A stretch of DNA of 64,000 nt from Opitutus sp. GAS368 (lineage in GTDB: Bacteria; Verrucomicrobiota; Verrucomicrobiia; Opitutales; Opitutaceae). The position numbers and the translations under genes are program-made. Each line of letters opens with the position of its first letter. Position 1 is the first letter of the stretch. The notes under the pieces are model-generated. The model made no database searches. It was not told where the DNA came from and saw only the letters and a program-made list of their open reading frames with translations. Below are positions 34,830 to 43,559 of this stretch, piece by piece. The DNA lies in assembly GCF_900104925.1 (NCBI RefSeq), contig NZ_LT629735.1:1458291-1522290 (forward strand), read 5' to 3'.

Positions 34830-36014
34830 TCAATCCACCTTTTTGAGCTGCTCGTGGGCGACCGTGGCGGTCAGCGGCAGGTAGTCCCCTTCCCCCGCCA
34901 CGTCCGCCTGGCCCTGGCGGCTGAGGATGTAGCGGAGGAATTCGCGCAGCTTGGGATCGGGGGCCACCGGCTCGCCGCCGGGGTTGTCCGGCGAGAAATA
35001 AATGTAGACCGGCCGGGCGAGCGGATAGGTGCGGCTGGCCACGCTTTCGCGTGTCGCGGCGACGAAGGGCCCGCCGGAATTATCGGCCAGAGCGAGCGCC
35101 TTGGTCCGGGGCGTCTGGTAACACCGCCCGGTGTAGGCGATGCCATAGGGATCCTTGCTGAGCGCCTCCATCATTTCCTTCTCGTCGGCAAATTCCCTCA
35201 GCCCCTCCGCCCAGGTGTCGGCGCCGCCCATCACCCGGCACTGGAAAAACGACACGCCGCCCGGGGCGAGCCCGGGCGGACCATAAACATGGATCGGCTT
35301 GTCCGCCCACTCGCCCGTCAGCCCGAGCTGGCCCCACGTGCGGAGGTTCTTCTCCGGGCCGCGCGCGACCGTGCGCTCCCATTTCATGCCCTGCCAGCCG
35401 CCCTCGCGCTGGGCGCCGTAGATGCCGTCGAGTTGCGGCAGGGTGAGGCGCGCAAGCGGGTTGTCCCGGTGGACAAAAACCGACAGCGCAGACGACTTGG
35501 CGGGCGTGTCCAGGCTGCCGGTGGCCACCTCGATCTCGACCGGCAGCAGCAGCGAGCGCCGGTAGACGCCGTAATACTCAAACGTGTGGATCTGCCGGCC
35601 CATGAGGGCGAGATCGGCGGTCCATTCGCTCAGGCCGGCGATCGCCATGGCGCTGCTTTTCAGGTTGTCGGAAAAATAGACGCCGGGGTGGTAGCGCTGG
35701 AAGCCGGCTTCCCACCGTTTCAACAGCTCCGCCATATGCGGGTTGCCCCAGGTGCGGATCACGCCTGAAACTTTGGCGGCCGGCTGGTAATCCGGCAGCG
35801 GCGGCGTTTCCGCCGCGGGCGCGCCGGCAGCGGCCAGCGCCGCCAAGGCGGCCCCAACGAAGGAAGCAATGCGGTATGCCTTCCTTTGGTAGGAGCCTGC
35901 TTGCAGGCGATGCTGGCCCGAATCGCCTGCAAGCAGGCTCCTACAACGCCTCATCCACGTCGGAGCAAGCTCCGGGGCATCACACTCCCAGCGAATAAAA
36001 CGCAAAAACCTCAT
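34830..36014 (-). CDS. SBP-25, PstS-like binding protein
   Basis: 394 residues from the ATG at 36014. Residues 24-42 are encoded by a REP-like palindrome (35889-35944), and the signal core follows at about 49-68. The first loop is WGNPHMAELLKRWE and the core RTWGQLGLTGEWADKPI. The loop PPGLAPGGVSFFQCRVM and TWAEGLREFADEK pair it with SBP-17. It is 10 bp after SBP-26. Confidence 0.87.
   Translation of the reverse strand: MRFLRFIRWECDAPELAPTWMRRCRSLLAGDSGQHRLQAGSYQRKAYRIASFVGAALAALAAAGAPAAETPPLPDYQPAAKVSGVIRTWGNPHMAELLKRWEAGFQRYHPGVYFSDNLKSSAMAIAGLSEWTADLALMGRQIHTFEYYGVYRRSLLLPVEIEVATGSLDTPAKSSALSVFVHRDNPLARLTLPQLDGIYGAQREGGWQGMKWERTVARGPEKNLRTWGQLGLTGEWADKPIHVYGPPGLAPGGVSFFQCRVMGGADTWAEGLREFADEKEMMEALSKDPYGIAYTGRCYQTPRTKALALADNSGGPFVAATRESVASRTYPLARPVYIYFSPDNPGGEPVAPDPKLREFLRYILSRQGQADVAGEGDYLPLTATVAHEQLKKVD
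35889..35944. repeat. REP-like inverted repeat, family B, in SBP-25 leader
   Basis: Arms GTAGGAGCCTGCTTGCAGG and CCTGCAAGCAGGCTCCTAC are near-perfect, with a short loop. A second copy with the same arms is at 57956-58031. Here it is read in frame as SBP-25 residues 24-42. Confidence 0.85.
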
Positions 36015-36024
36015 GGCTGTATCA

Positions 36025-37107
36025 TCATTCGAGTTTCTTGAGCTCGGCCTGCGCGGCCTCCGGGCTCAGCGGGATATACATGCCGTCCGCGGCGACCGCC
36101 TGCTGGCCCTCGCGGCTGAGGATGTAGGCGAGGAACTCCTTCAGCCGCGGCGGAACCGGCTTCCCCGGCGGGCGGTTGAGGTAGATATACAGCGAGGTCA
36201 CCAGCGGGTAGCTGCGCGCGGCAAAGCTCTGCTCCGTCGGCGCGACGAACGGCCCGCCCGCCTCGCGGGCGAGCGCGACCGGCTTCACCCCGGGATTCTG
36301 CTCCACCACCCGCATGAAGCTGAAACCGATGGCGTAGCGGTCCTGCGCCACGCCGGCGACAATCTGGGCGTCGGCCGGCACCTCGGTGCCGCCGCGCACG
36401 ATCTCGTGGATGACGGGGTTCCACTTGTCGCCGCCCTTGAACACCACCTGCTGGATCAGGCCGGACCAGCCGCTGAGCGTGGCATCGATGCCGAAGATGC
36501 TGATCGGCTTGTCCGCCCATTCGCCCGTCAGGCCGAGCTGGCCCCACGTGCGGAGGTTCTTCTCCGGGCCGCGCGCCGCGTCGGCGGTCCATTTCGAGCC
36601 GGACCAGCCGCCGGTGCGCTCGGCGCCGAGGATGCCGTCGAGCTGGTCGAGCGTCAGCTGCTGCAGCGGATTGTCCTTGTGCACGAAGATGATCACACCC
36701 GGCGTGTTGCCCTTGCGCTGGTCGAAGCCGCCGGTGGCGAAGGTGATCTCGAGCGGCGGATAACCGTAAATGCTCTCGAAGCCCTTGAGCTCGGTCAGGT
36801 AGACGCGCCGGCCGGCTACCGCGAGGTCGGCGGTGTCCGCGCACAGCCCGTTGAACCAGGCCGGCACGGTGTATTCGTCGTAGCGCACCAGCGGATGGAG
36901 CTTCAGGAAACCGTCCTGCCAGAGGTGCACGAGGTGCTGCGTGAGCTCGCTGTCGTGGATCCGCACCACGCCGTGCACGTTGGGGGTCTGCGCGGAATAT
37001 CCCGGCCGGCCGGCCGGGTCAAAGTCCGCGCCGCGCGCGACGGACGCCAGGGCCAGCATCGCCCCGAGCAGGCCTGTGCGCGCGGCCGACTGGAGGAAGG
37101 TTTTCAC
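36025..37107 (-). CDS. SBP-26, PstS-like binding protein
   Basis: 360 residues from a GTG at 37107, with a signal peptide of about 26. The first loop HDSELTQHLVHLWQD is distinct. The core is RTWGQLGLTGEWADKPI and the loop IDATLSGWSGLIQQVVF, as in SBP-18. GGDKWNPVIHEIVRGGT follows. It is 22 bp after the NMT1-type gene and 10 bp before SBP-25. Confidence 0.9.
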   Translation of the reverse strand: MKTFLQSAARTGLLGAMLALASVARGADFDPAGRPGYSAQTPNVHGVVRIHDSELTQHLVHLWQDGFLKLHPLVRYDEYTVPAWFNGLCADTADLAVAGRRVYLTELKGFESIYGYPPLEITFATGGFDQRKGNTPGVIIFVHKDNPLQQLTLDQLDGILGAERTGGWSGSKWTADAARGPEKNLRTWGQLGLTGEWADKPISIFGIDATLSGWSGLIQQVVFKGGDKWNPVIHEIVRGGTEVPADAQIVAGVAQDRYAIGFSFMRVVEQNPGVKPVALAREAGGPFVAPTEQSFAARSYPLVTSLYIYLNRPPGKPVPPRLKEFLAYILSREGQQAVAADGMYIPLSPEAAQAELKKLE

Positions 37108-37129
37108 GCCGTCCGGTTTTTGCCGCGGA

Positions 37130-38230
37130 TCACTTGATCTCCTTCATGGCCTTTTCGACAAAGCGGTTGTCGTAGGTGTCCTCCGGGCGGACCTTGCCGC
37201 TCTGGGCGGCGGCGCGGCGATACTTGCCTTCCGGGCTGTCATCGAAGTTCGTGTGGAAGAGGACCTCGCAGGCGAGCTTCGCCGCGGACGGCGGGATCGA
37301 GTAGTCGCCGTGCGCCATGCCCGGCTTGATCTTCGCGATCTCGTCGATCTTCCCCTTCTTGTATTCGGCCCAGAGATCGTTGTTCATGTCCGGGGCGAAG
37401 TAGCCGGCGGGCAGCTTCGCGATGATCTCCTCCGCGCTGTGGGTGTCGATGTAGCGCAGGGTGCGGACGAAGACGTTGACGAGCCGCTGCACCCGGTCGG
37501 GATGCGCCTTGATGTAGTCCGGGGCCAGGTAGAGGCAGCGGGCGGGCCAGACATCGCCCAGGGCGCGGCGCGTGCCTTCCCCCGTGGCCAGGTCAAAAAG
37601 CGGGGTGACGAGCTTGGTGGCCATCAGTCCGGTGGTCAGCGGCTCCATGCTCGACACAATGTCGACCTGGTTGGCCTGGAGGGCCTTGACCAGCAGGGGC
37701 AGCTTGGCCGTGAGCTCCCCCGGCGCCGGGGTGTAGTCGGCCGGGGTCAGGCCGGCGTGGGCGATGACGGTGTCCGTCAGGTAGCGCTTGGTCGAGAACC
37801 CCTCGGAGTCGGCGATGGTCCGGCCCTTGAAATCGGCGGCCGTCTTGATCTGGTCCTTCAGCCGGTTGGCCACGGAGATCGTCAGGTGCGGGCTGTTCTC
37901 GATCAGGAGGACCGCCCGGGCGGGCGCGTCATTGCCGATGCCGAACACGACGCGCTGATACCAGCAGATCTCGGCGTCGATCGTGCCGTCCTTGAACAGC
38001 TCGGTGGAGTAGAAATCCTCGTCCCGGTAGTTCATGACGTTGACGTATTCCACCTCGATGCCCTCCTGCTCGAAATAGCCGAGCCCGCGCGCCAGCTCCG
38101 GCACGAGGTGGCCGATGCCGGGCATGGGCGCCAGCTTGATCTTGATCCTTGCCGGGGCGGCGGAGAGAAACGGAGCGAGCAGTGCGCTGAAGAGCAGCAG
38201 CACGGCAACGAGACGGCGGGGTGATTTCAT
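37130..38230 (-). CDS. NMT1/SsuA-type ABC substrate-binding protein
   Basis: 366 residues from the ATG at 38230, with a signal peptide of about 24. It belongs to the COG0715 family whose members bind sulfonates, nitrate, taurine or thiamine precursors: GLGYFEQEGIEVEYVNV near 47, TAADFKGRTIADSEGFSTK near 130, VQRLVNVFVRTLRYI near 240. No permease or ATPase lies nearby. It is homologous to the N-terminal half of SBP-16. It follows promoter P4 by 65 bp and heads a unit with SBP-26 and SBP-25. The ligand cannot be read from sequence; an organophosphorus compound would fit the Pho-type promoter (inference). Confidence 0.87.
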   Translation of the reverse strand: MKSPRRLVAVLLLFSALLAPFLSAAPARIKIKLAPMPGIGHLVPELARGLGYFEQEGIEVEYVNVMNYRDEDFYSTELFKDGTIDAEICWYQRVVFGIGNDAPARAVLLIENSPHLTISVANRLKDQIKTAADFKGRTIADSEGFSTKRYLTDTVIAHAGLTPADYTPAPGELTAKLPLLVKALQANQVDIVSSMEPLTTGLMATKLVTPLFDLATGEGTRRALGDVWPARCLYLAPDYIKAHPDRVQRLVNVFVRTLRYIDTHSAEEIIAKLPAGYFAPDMNNDLWAEYKKGKIDEIAKIKPGMAHGDYSIPPSAAKLACEVLFHTNFDDSPEGKYRRAAAQSGKVRPEDTYDNRFVEKAMKEIK

Positions 38231-38280
38231 GGGGTGATGGAGGAAAGCGTCCGAGCGGGCCGGGAATGAAAGCGGGGCCA

Positions 38281-38335
38281 GCATGCCAAAGGCTCCTGAA
38301 GCCAGCATGAAGCTTCGCTGAATTTTTCTAAAGAA
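38281..38335 (-). promoter_or_regulatory. Pho-box-like promoter P4, upstream of the NMT1-type gene
   Basis: The + strand units are CCTGAAG, CATGAAG, GCTGAAT and CTAAAGA with 4-bp spacers (38296-38335). On the minus strand 9 bp then CATGCT (38281-38286) follow. It begins just downstream of the TonB-receptor terminator. Confidence 0.75.
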
Positions 38336-38343
38336 ACCGGGGG

Positions 38344-38375
38344 CAAAAAAAATGGCCGCCGGGATGCGGCGGCCA
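38344..38375 (-). terminator. Rho-independent terminator of the siderophore-type TonB receptor
   Basis: On the minus strand an 8-bp GC-rich stem (TGGCCGCC paired with GGCGGCCA, 38353-38375) with a 7-nt loop is followed by eight T residues (38345-38352). It lies 29 bp after the stop at 38404. It isolates the receptor gene from the P4 unit. Confidence 0.85.
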
Positions 38376-38403
38376 CGAAGGGCAGAACCAGATGGCGCCC
38401 GCT

Positions 38404-40737
38404 TTAGAACTTCATGCCGGCCGAGAAGGTCAGCTTGCGCTGCTCGCCGACGTTGAGGAGCTGCGCGCTGAAGGCGGACGAGATGTAGCGCCGGTCGAAG
38501 AGATTCTGGATGTTCAGGGAGAAGTCGTAGCGCTTCCACTTGTAGTAGAAGGCCGAGTCCACGCGGCTCCAGGCCGGCATCTTGAAGTAGACCGACGAGG
38601 TCGGGTCGCCGCCCCAGGCTTCGCCGGTGTAGACAATGCCGGTGCCGACGCCGAAGCCCTTCAGGCTGCCGGTGGGGAAGTTGTAGCGGGTCCAGAGATT
38701 GCCGGTATTGCGGGGGGCATTGTTAAGGTCCGCGCCGACCGATTCGGGGAATTTCAAGGAGGCCGTGATGCGCGCATGCGAATAGGCATAGCCGGCCTGC
38801 ACCTGCCAGTTTTTCACGGGCTGCCACTGCACCTCGATCTCGACGCCGGAACTCTTCTGCCCGCCGTCGAGGCGGGAAATGGCCGCGCCGGCCGTGGCGT
38901 TGCCCGTGGCCACCGTGAAGTTTTGGCCGGTGGGGACCAGGACATTCGTGCGCGTGATCTCGTAACCGGCCAGGGACACGTTGAGATTCTTGCCGGGCGT
39001 CTCGAATTTCACGCCGAGCTCCTTTTGCTCGCCCGTCTCCGGCGGGAAGTCGGAAAAGCCGTTGGTGTCGTAGGCGATGACCGTCTGCGGCTTGATCGAC
39101 TGACTGAAGCTCGCGTAAGCGGAAACCTGCGGGGTGACATCGTAGACCACGCCGGCCTGTTTGGTATAGGCATCGAGGACGTTGGAGAAGGTGGTCGGGC
39201 CCGGATTGAGCTTGTCGAGGCCGCTAACCTCCTGGTGATCGTGACGGGCGCCGACCGATACATGGAGTTTACCCCATCTCATCTGGTCGGAGACATATTC
39301 GCCCAAGGCGGTCTGGTCGGTTTTCTGGTCGGTGGCCCCGGTGCCCTCGGCGGGATACGGGACCTGGTCGAGGATCGGGTTGTAGAGCGTGATGGCCTGG
39401 GCGGCGGTCACGTTCGGGCCGAAAGCAATGCGCTTGTTGCCGAAGAATTCCCAGCCGCCGCCGACGCCGAAGAGCACGGTGTGCTCAAGCGAACCCGTCT
39501 TGAATTTCCGGAAGGCATTGGCATCGATGTAATTGTAGCGGTGGCCGTTCTTGACGTGGTTGTATTGGCGCCGGATGAGGGAGGTCGGCGTGGCATACTT
39601 GGACGTCGGGAACCAGACATTGGCATTGTTGAGCGTGAACTGCTGCACGTCGTCCACATGCCAGACCGAACGGGAATTGAGACGGAACTGCCACTCGCCA
39701 ATCGCGGTGTGGAAGAAGGTGGAGATGGCGTCGCCATAGTCGAGATTGCCGTCCTTGTGGTCGCCGTAAACCGTGTTGAGGGGCGCGGTGACAAAGGTGG
39801 CATTTTCGCCGTAGGCCGCGGTCACGACGTTCACCCCACCGAGGACCACCGTGATGGGCGCGCTGGTGAAGATCGGCATCTGCCCGTCATCCGCGCGGCG
39901 GCGATCCCGGCTGTTCTCCATCTTGACCGTGAAGCTGGTGTCCGCGCTCCACTTGTAGGTGAGCGAGGGATAGAAGGTGTAGATGCGGTCCCAGTTGCCC
40001 GGCCGCGAGGTCGGCACGCTGCCGATGTCGGCGACAAAGCGGTAGAACAGGCCTTTGACGCCCGGGACGGGGCCCGTGGTGTCATAGCTGAAGGTGTTGG
40101 TGACTTTGGAACCGAAGCTGTTGAATTCGCCGGCATAGACGCCCGCGGTCACCCGCATGTAGGATTCCTGCACTTCCTTGGGGCTCTTGGTGACGATGTT
40201 CAGCAGGCCGCCGGGATTCATCTGCCCGTAGAGCACGCCGTTCGGTCCCTTCAGGAATTCCATGCTGTCCACGTTGGCCGCGCTGGTCGCGGCCTTCTTC
40301 AGCGTGGGACCCATGAGGCCGTCGAACTGGATGTTCTGCGTGTAGCTGCCCGTGTTCGGGAAGCCGCGGAAGGTGAAGCCGTTGATGTTGGACTGCGACT
40401 GGTTGGCACCGACGACGTAGCCGAACACGTCCACCAGCGTGACCGCATTGCGGTCCGAGATGGCCGTGGCGTTCATGATCTGGAGCGAGGACGCGAGTTC
40501 CTTCAGATCCATCGGGATCTTCGAGGCCATCGAGGAGGTCTCCTGATGGTAGGTGCCGATGGCCGTCGTGACCGTGAGCGTGTCGAGCTGGACGACCTCG
40601 CCGGAGGTCTTTTCCTCGGCGGGCGCCGGCGTGGCGGGGGTTTCCGGGGCGGTTTGGGCAACCGCCAGGGCGGCCGAAAACGCCCAGCCAAAGGCGAAAG
40701 CGGCGCGACGTGCCGCGGGGGCAACAGGGGTGTTCAT
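38404..40737 (-). CDS. TonB-dependent receptor, siderophore type
   Basis: 777 residues with a signal peptide of about 28. A TonB-box-like LDTLTVTTAI is at 51-60. The plug domain (about 65-190) contains INGFTFRGFPNTG and EFLKGPNGVLYGQMNPGGLL, typical of FhuA/FhuE-like siderophore receptors. The 22-strand barrel ends in LTFSAGMKF with a C-terminal phenylalanine, as expected for BAM insertion. It has its own Pho-box-like promoter (P5) and its own terminator, so it is monocistronic. The ligand is unknown; a phosphate-starvation promoter on a siderophore-type receptor suggests it may import a phosphorus compound or a metal complex. Confidence 0.9.
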   Translation of the reverse strand: MNTPVAPAARRAAFAFGWAFSAALAVAQTAPETPATPAPAEEKTSGEVVQLDTLTVTTAIGTYHQETSSMASKIPMDLKELASSLQIMNATAISDRNAVTLVDVFGYVVGANQSQSNINGFTFRGFPNTGSYTQNIQFDGLMGPTLKKAATSAANVDSMEFLKGPNGVLYGQMNPGGLLNIVTKSPKEVQESYMRVTAGVYAGEFNSFGSKVTNTFSYDTTGPVPGVKGLFYRFVADIGSVPTSRPGNWDRIYTFYPSLTYKWSADTSFTVKMENSRDRRRADDGQMPIFTSAPITVVLGGVNVVTAAYGENATFVTAPLNTVYGDHKDGNLDYGDAISTFFHTAIGEWQFRLNSRSVWHVDDVQQFTLNNANVWFPTSKYATPTSLIRRQYNHVKNGHRYNYIDANAFRKFKTGSLEHTVLFGVGGGWEFFGNKRIAFGPNVTAAQAITLYNPILDQVPYPAEGTGATDQKTDQTALGEYVSDQMRWGKLHVSVGARHDHQEVSGLDKLNPGPTTFSNVLDAYTKQAGVVYDVTPQVSAYASFSQSIKPQTVIAYDTNGFSDFPPETGEQKELGVKFETPGKNLNVSLAGYEITRTNVLVPTGQNFTVATGNATAGAAISRLDGGQKSSGVEIEVQWQPVKNWQVQAGYAYSHARITASLKFPESVGADLNNAPRNTGNLWTRYNFPTGSLKGFGVGTGIVYTGEAWGGDPTSSVYFKMPAWSRVDSAFYYKWKRYDFSLNIQNLFDRRYISSAFSAQLLNVGEQRKLTFSAGMKF

Positions 40738-40805
40738 GGGTGGGGTCTGGAGTTAGGGTAGAGGTGACCGGTGAAGCGCCGGGCAATCCAAGTGACTGCA
40801 ATCTC

Positions 40806-40860
40806 ACCCTAGGGTATTTTGCTAAAGCCAATCTGAACCCTACCTTAAATCGCCTTCAGG
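40806..40860 (-). promoter_or_regulatory. Pho-box-like promoter P5, upstream of the siderophore-type receptor
   Basis: The + strand units are GCTAAAG, TCTGAAC, CCTTAAA and CTTCAGG with 4-bp spacers (40821-40860). On the minus strand 9 bp then TAGGGT (40806-40811) follow. It is 83 bp before the receptor start. Confidence 0.75.
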
Positions 40861-40880
40861 TGGGGTCCAGCCTGAGTTCC

Positions 40881-41825
40881 TCAATCAAGTTTCGCCCGTT
40901 CCGTGGCGAGCTCCGCGGCATTGAGCGGCAGGTAGCCCAGTGTGCCGCGTGCGATTGCCTCCTGCCCTTCCCGGGACAAAATGAAGCGCAGGTATTCACG
41001 CACCACGGGCTCCAGCGATTGGCGGGTGTAAATCAGTAAAAAACGATCCAGCGGGTAGCGCCCGCTCCGAATGGTCTCATCGGTCAGCGGCACGGGCGGC
41101 ACCCCGGATCCCGGGGCCAGGGCCAGGATCTTGACCCCCGGCATGGCGCGCATGGCGGCCGCAAAGCCGATGGCCTGCGGGTCGGCGGCCACCGCCTCGA
41201 CCACATCGCGTGATTGCGGAAATCCCTTGAACCCTTCGCCAAAATTACCGCCGGCCATCGTGCGCTGGCGCATGAACAACCCCAGGGCTGTGGTGGGCAA
41301 CAGGCCGCAGGGATGCAGCCCCCGCACCGTCCGGCCGGAGAAGATGTCCGCCACCTCGGCCAGCGTGAGCACCGTGAGCGGGTTGTCCCGGTGCACGATG
41401 ATCGCCAGCGGCCCGCTCAAGGCGACGGGATCGAGTGAAGCATGGGCCACCCGGAACATCCTGGGTTCGCTGCCCGTCACCGCCCGGTAGTCCGCCAGCT
41501 GCTCCGGGGAGAACTCCGCCCCCATCGGGGCAAAGGCCGACTCGCTGCGGGCCAGGGCCGGCGGCGCCGTGCGCGTGCCCTTGAGCGTGAGCGCGAACCG
41601 GATGTCGGGATGCAGCGCCGCGAACCGCGTGCCAAGCATCTCGAGCATCTGCTCCATGTCGTTGTAGCCGATCACGGCCAGCGCCCCGTCGGGCGTGACA
41701 TAATGCGCGCCCTGCGGCGCCACCACCGGCCGCGGCTCGTAAGGTGGGAGCTCCAAAGGCTCGGCCCGGCCCGACCATAAGGGCAGCGCGGCTCCACCCA
41801 GCAGGAGTATCAGCAAACGCCTCAT
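40881..41825 (-). CDS. SBP-27, highly divergent PstS-like protein lacking the RTWGQLG core
   Basis: 314 residues, the shortest but one of the array, with a signal peptide of about 21. It keeps the C-terminal signature VVREYLRFILSREGQEAI and the IIVHRDNPLTVLTLAEVADIF segment. The stretch between them is deleted: the RTWGQLGLTGEW core is absent and replaced by SGRTVRGLHPCGLLPTT. A PTT at the loop position might stand in for SGT. It is 36 bp after the beta-propeller gene and ends 20 bp before P5. Confidence 0.82.
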   Translation of the reverse strand: MRRLLILLLGGAALPLWSGRAEPLELPPYEPRPVVAPQGAHYVTPDGALAVIGYNDMEQMLEMLGTRFAALHPDIRFALTLKGTRTAPPALARSESAFAPMGAEFSPEQLADYRAVTGSEPRMFRVAHASLDPVALSGPLAIIVHRDNPLTVLTLAEVADIFSGRTVRGLHPCGLLPTTALGLFMRQRTMAGGNFGEGFKGFPQSRDVVEAVAADPQAIGFAAAMRAMPGVKILALAPGSGVPPVPLTDETIRSGRYPLDRFLLIYTRQSLEPVVREYLRFILSREGQEAIARGTLGYLPLNAAELATERAKLD

Positions 41826-41861
41826 ATCGGAGGGGGTCGCCCGATCAGGTTGGGTGCGGGC

Positions 41862-42854
41862 TCAAGGCTGCCGCCACGACTTGGCGTAAGCGTCGGTGCC
41901 GTCGGTGTAGGTCGTCCACACCTGGTGCGTCGCCGGATCGACGGCGACATTCTTCGCCGTGTCCGCGCTGGCAACGTTGCCAAGGAATTTCACCCCGTCC
42001 TTCGTGGCCTGCACGACGGACATCTGGCCGGGACCGGCGCAGAAGATGCGCTTCGTGCCGGCGTCAAAGGCGATCTGATCCACCTTCTTCGTGATCTCGG
42101 TCGAGCCGATGACCTTGCCGGTCTTGGTGTCGATCGCGACCAGGATGCCGTTGTCGCCCGAGACATAGATGCGGCCGGCCGCGGCGTCGAACGCGAGGCC
42201 GTGCGGCCCGGTGGCGGGAGCGGTGGGCCACTGTGCGACGACGGTGTTGGTCTTCGTGCTGATGACGACGACCTGGCTGGTGGTCTTGCTGTTCATGTAG
42301 ACGCGGTCCGCGCCGGCGTCATGCGCCATGCCCTCCGGACCGTTGGGCACCGGGATGGTCGCCTTGACCTTCGCGGCGGCGGCATCGATGGCCCAGACCT
42401 CGTCGCCGTTGTCATGGGTCACGTAGAGGGCTCCATCCTTGGCATCGAAGATGATGGCGTCGGTCTCGCCGGTGAGCGCGATGGAGCCGGTTTCCTTGAG
42501 GGACTTGGCGTCGATGATGGCGATGCGCTTGTCGTCCTGCACGCTGGCGTAGTAGGTGTCGCCGGCGGGGTTGGTGGTGATGCCGACCGTCGGGCCGGTC
42601 TTGAGCCGGGCGAGCACGGTGCCGGTCTTCAGGTCGATGAAATCGGCGGTCTCGTCTTTCTCATGGGCGGCGAGGAGGCGGTTGTTCCTGGTGTCGACCT
42701 CGAGGAAGTCGAACTTGCCCTTGGAGCCGGCGATTTTGACCGAGCGATCGGGGGTGAGCAGGACTTTCCCGTCGGCGGCGCGGAGGCCGGCGACGCCGAG
42801 GCAGGCGGCCAGGGCGGCGAGGGAAAGTCGGGGCAGGTGGCGGGATGTGATCAT
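41862..42854 (-). CDS. YncE-like YVTN beta-propeller protein
   Basis: 330 residues with a signal peptide of about 26. Several repeats of the YVTN/NHL type are visible (VGITTNPAGDTYYAS, DAIIFDAKDGALYVTH, HGLAFDAAAGRIYVSG, DQIAFDAGTKRIFCAG), about seven blades. It is homologous to the product of 50514. In E. coli the similar YncE is encoded beside a TonB receptor (YncD/PqqU), and here too receptors are neighbours. The role is unknown; such propellers may bind metabolites or other envelope proteins. It lies 28 bp after the small protein gene in the P6 unit. Confidence 0.85.
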   Translation of the reverse strand: MITSRHLPRLSLAALAACLGVAGLRAADGKVLLTPDRSVKIAGSKGKFDFLEVDTRNNRLLAAHEKDETADFIDLKTGTVLARLKTGPTVGITTNPAGDTYYASVQDDKRIAIIDAKSLKETGSIALTGETDAIIFDAKDGALYVTHDNGDEVWAIDAAAAKVKATIPVPNGPEGMAHDAGADRVYMNSKTTSQVVVISTKTNTVVAQWPTAPATGPHGLAFDAAAGRIYVSGDNGILVAIDTKTGKVIGSTEITKKVDQIAFDAGTKRIFCAGPGQMSVVQATKDGVKFLGNVASADTAKNVAVDPATHQVWTTYTDGTDAYAKSWRQP

Positions 42855-42882
42855 GGGCGGAAGGGAAAAACGCGGGGCGGGC

Positions 42883-43395
42883 TTATTTGACGGGCTGCAG
42901 GAGGGTGGCGAGGTCCGGGGTTTTCCTGGCGAGCCAGTCCCGGATGGCGAGGGCCTTGACGTGGAGTTGCACTTCGTCGTCGCCCGCCTTGTATTTGAAC
43001 ACCAGGCCGCAGGAGGCGCCGAGGAAATTGCCGGCGCTGTCCTTGAGCGGGATCTGCACCTCGAACCTGGCCGGGTCCTTCATGTTGGGGGCGAGGATCG
43101 TCTTGTGCTCGGTGGCGACGGCGATGTCATCATCGTCATCCACCTTGCCGACGCGATCGAGGTTGGTGGCGATCATGGTCTCGGTCTTGGCGCCGGGCAC
43201 CGTGGCATGGAGGCCGACGACGACCAGCTCGGGGTGTTTGGCCATCAGCTCGTTCACGAGCTGCTGGGCATAGATCTTGTTGTCGCCCGGCTTGCGCCAG
43301 GTGGGGTCGGGCGAGGTCTCCGCGGCCAAGGTGGAAACGGCGGAAACGGTCAGGGCGAGAACGGCGAGCAACGCGGATTTGGGGTGGTTTTTCAT
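42883..43395 (-). CDS. Small periplasmic protein, paralogue 2 of 3
   Basis: 170 residues from the ATG at 43395; longer upstream starts would run into promoter P6. Signal peptide about 1-25. It contains IYAQQLVNELMAKHPELVVV, then VGKVDDDDDIAV and QIPLKDSAGNFLGASCGLVF, and ends IRDWLARKTPDLATLLQPVK. It is homologous to the products of 3067 and 51574. First gene of the P6 unit, followed by the propeller and SBP-27. The fold could be a periplasmic sensor domain; no named family recognised. Confidence 0.75.
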   Translation of the reverse strand: MKNHPKSALLAVLALTVSAVSTLAAETSPDPTWRKPGDNKIYAQQLVNELMAKHPELVVVGLHATVPGAKTETMIATNLDRVGKVDDDDDIAVATEHKTILAPNMKDPARFEVQIPLKDSAGNFLGASCGLVFKYKAGDDEVQLHVKALAIRDWLARKTPDLATLLQPVK

Positions 43396-43443
43396 AATGG
43401 ATTGGCTGGAGGGGAAATCAGTCTGCCCGCGGGAAGAGGGAGC

Positions 43444-43498
43444 ATCTTGGCCCCGTCCCATGAACCGAAGCTGAATCGTGCATTAATTCTCGTTTATC
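43444..43498 (-). promoter_or_regulatory. Pho-box-like promoter P6, upstream of small protein 2
   Basis: The + strand units are CATGAAC, GCTGAAT, CATTAAT and GTTTATC with 4-bp spacers (43459-43498). On the minus strand 9 bp then CAAGAT (43444-43449) follow. The box is 63 bp before the gene start, the same as P7 before small protein 3. Confidence 0.75.
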
Positions 43499-43559
43499 CG
43501 GGGCGGGCAAACCGGAGGTCCCGCGACCCCCGGTTGCTTCACCCAGTCATCCGCCTGAC

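Noticed and set aside
35889-35944. A transcription attenuator specific to SBP-25
   Set aside because: The same arms occur at 57956-58031 next to unrelated genes, so it is a dispersed repeat.
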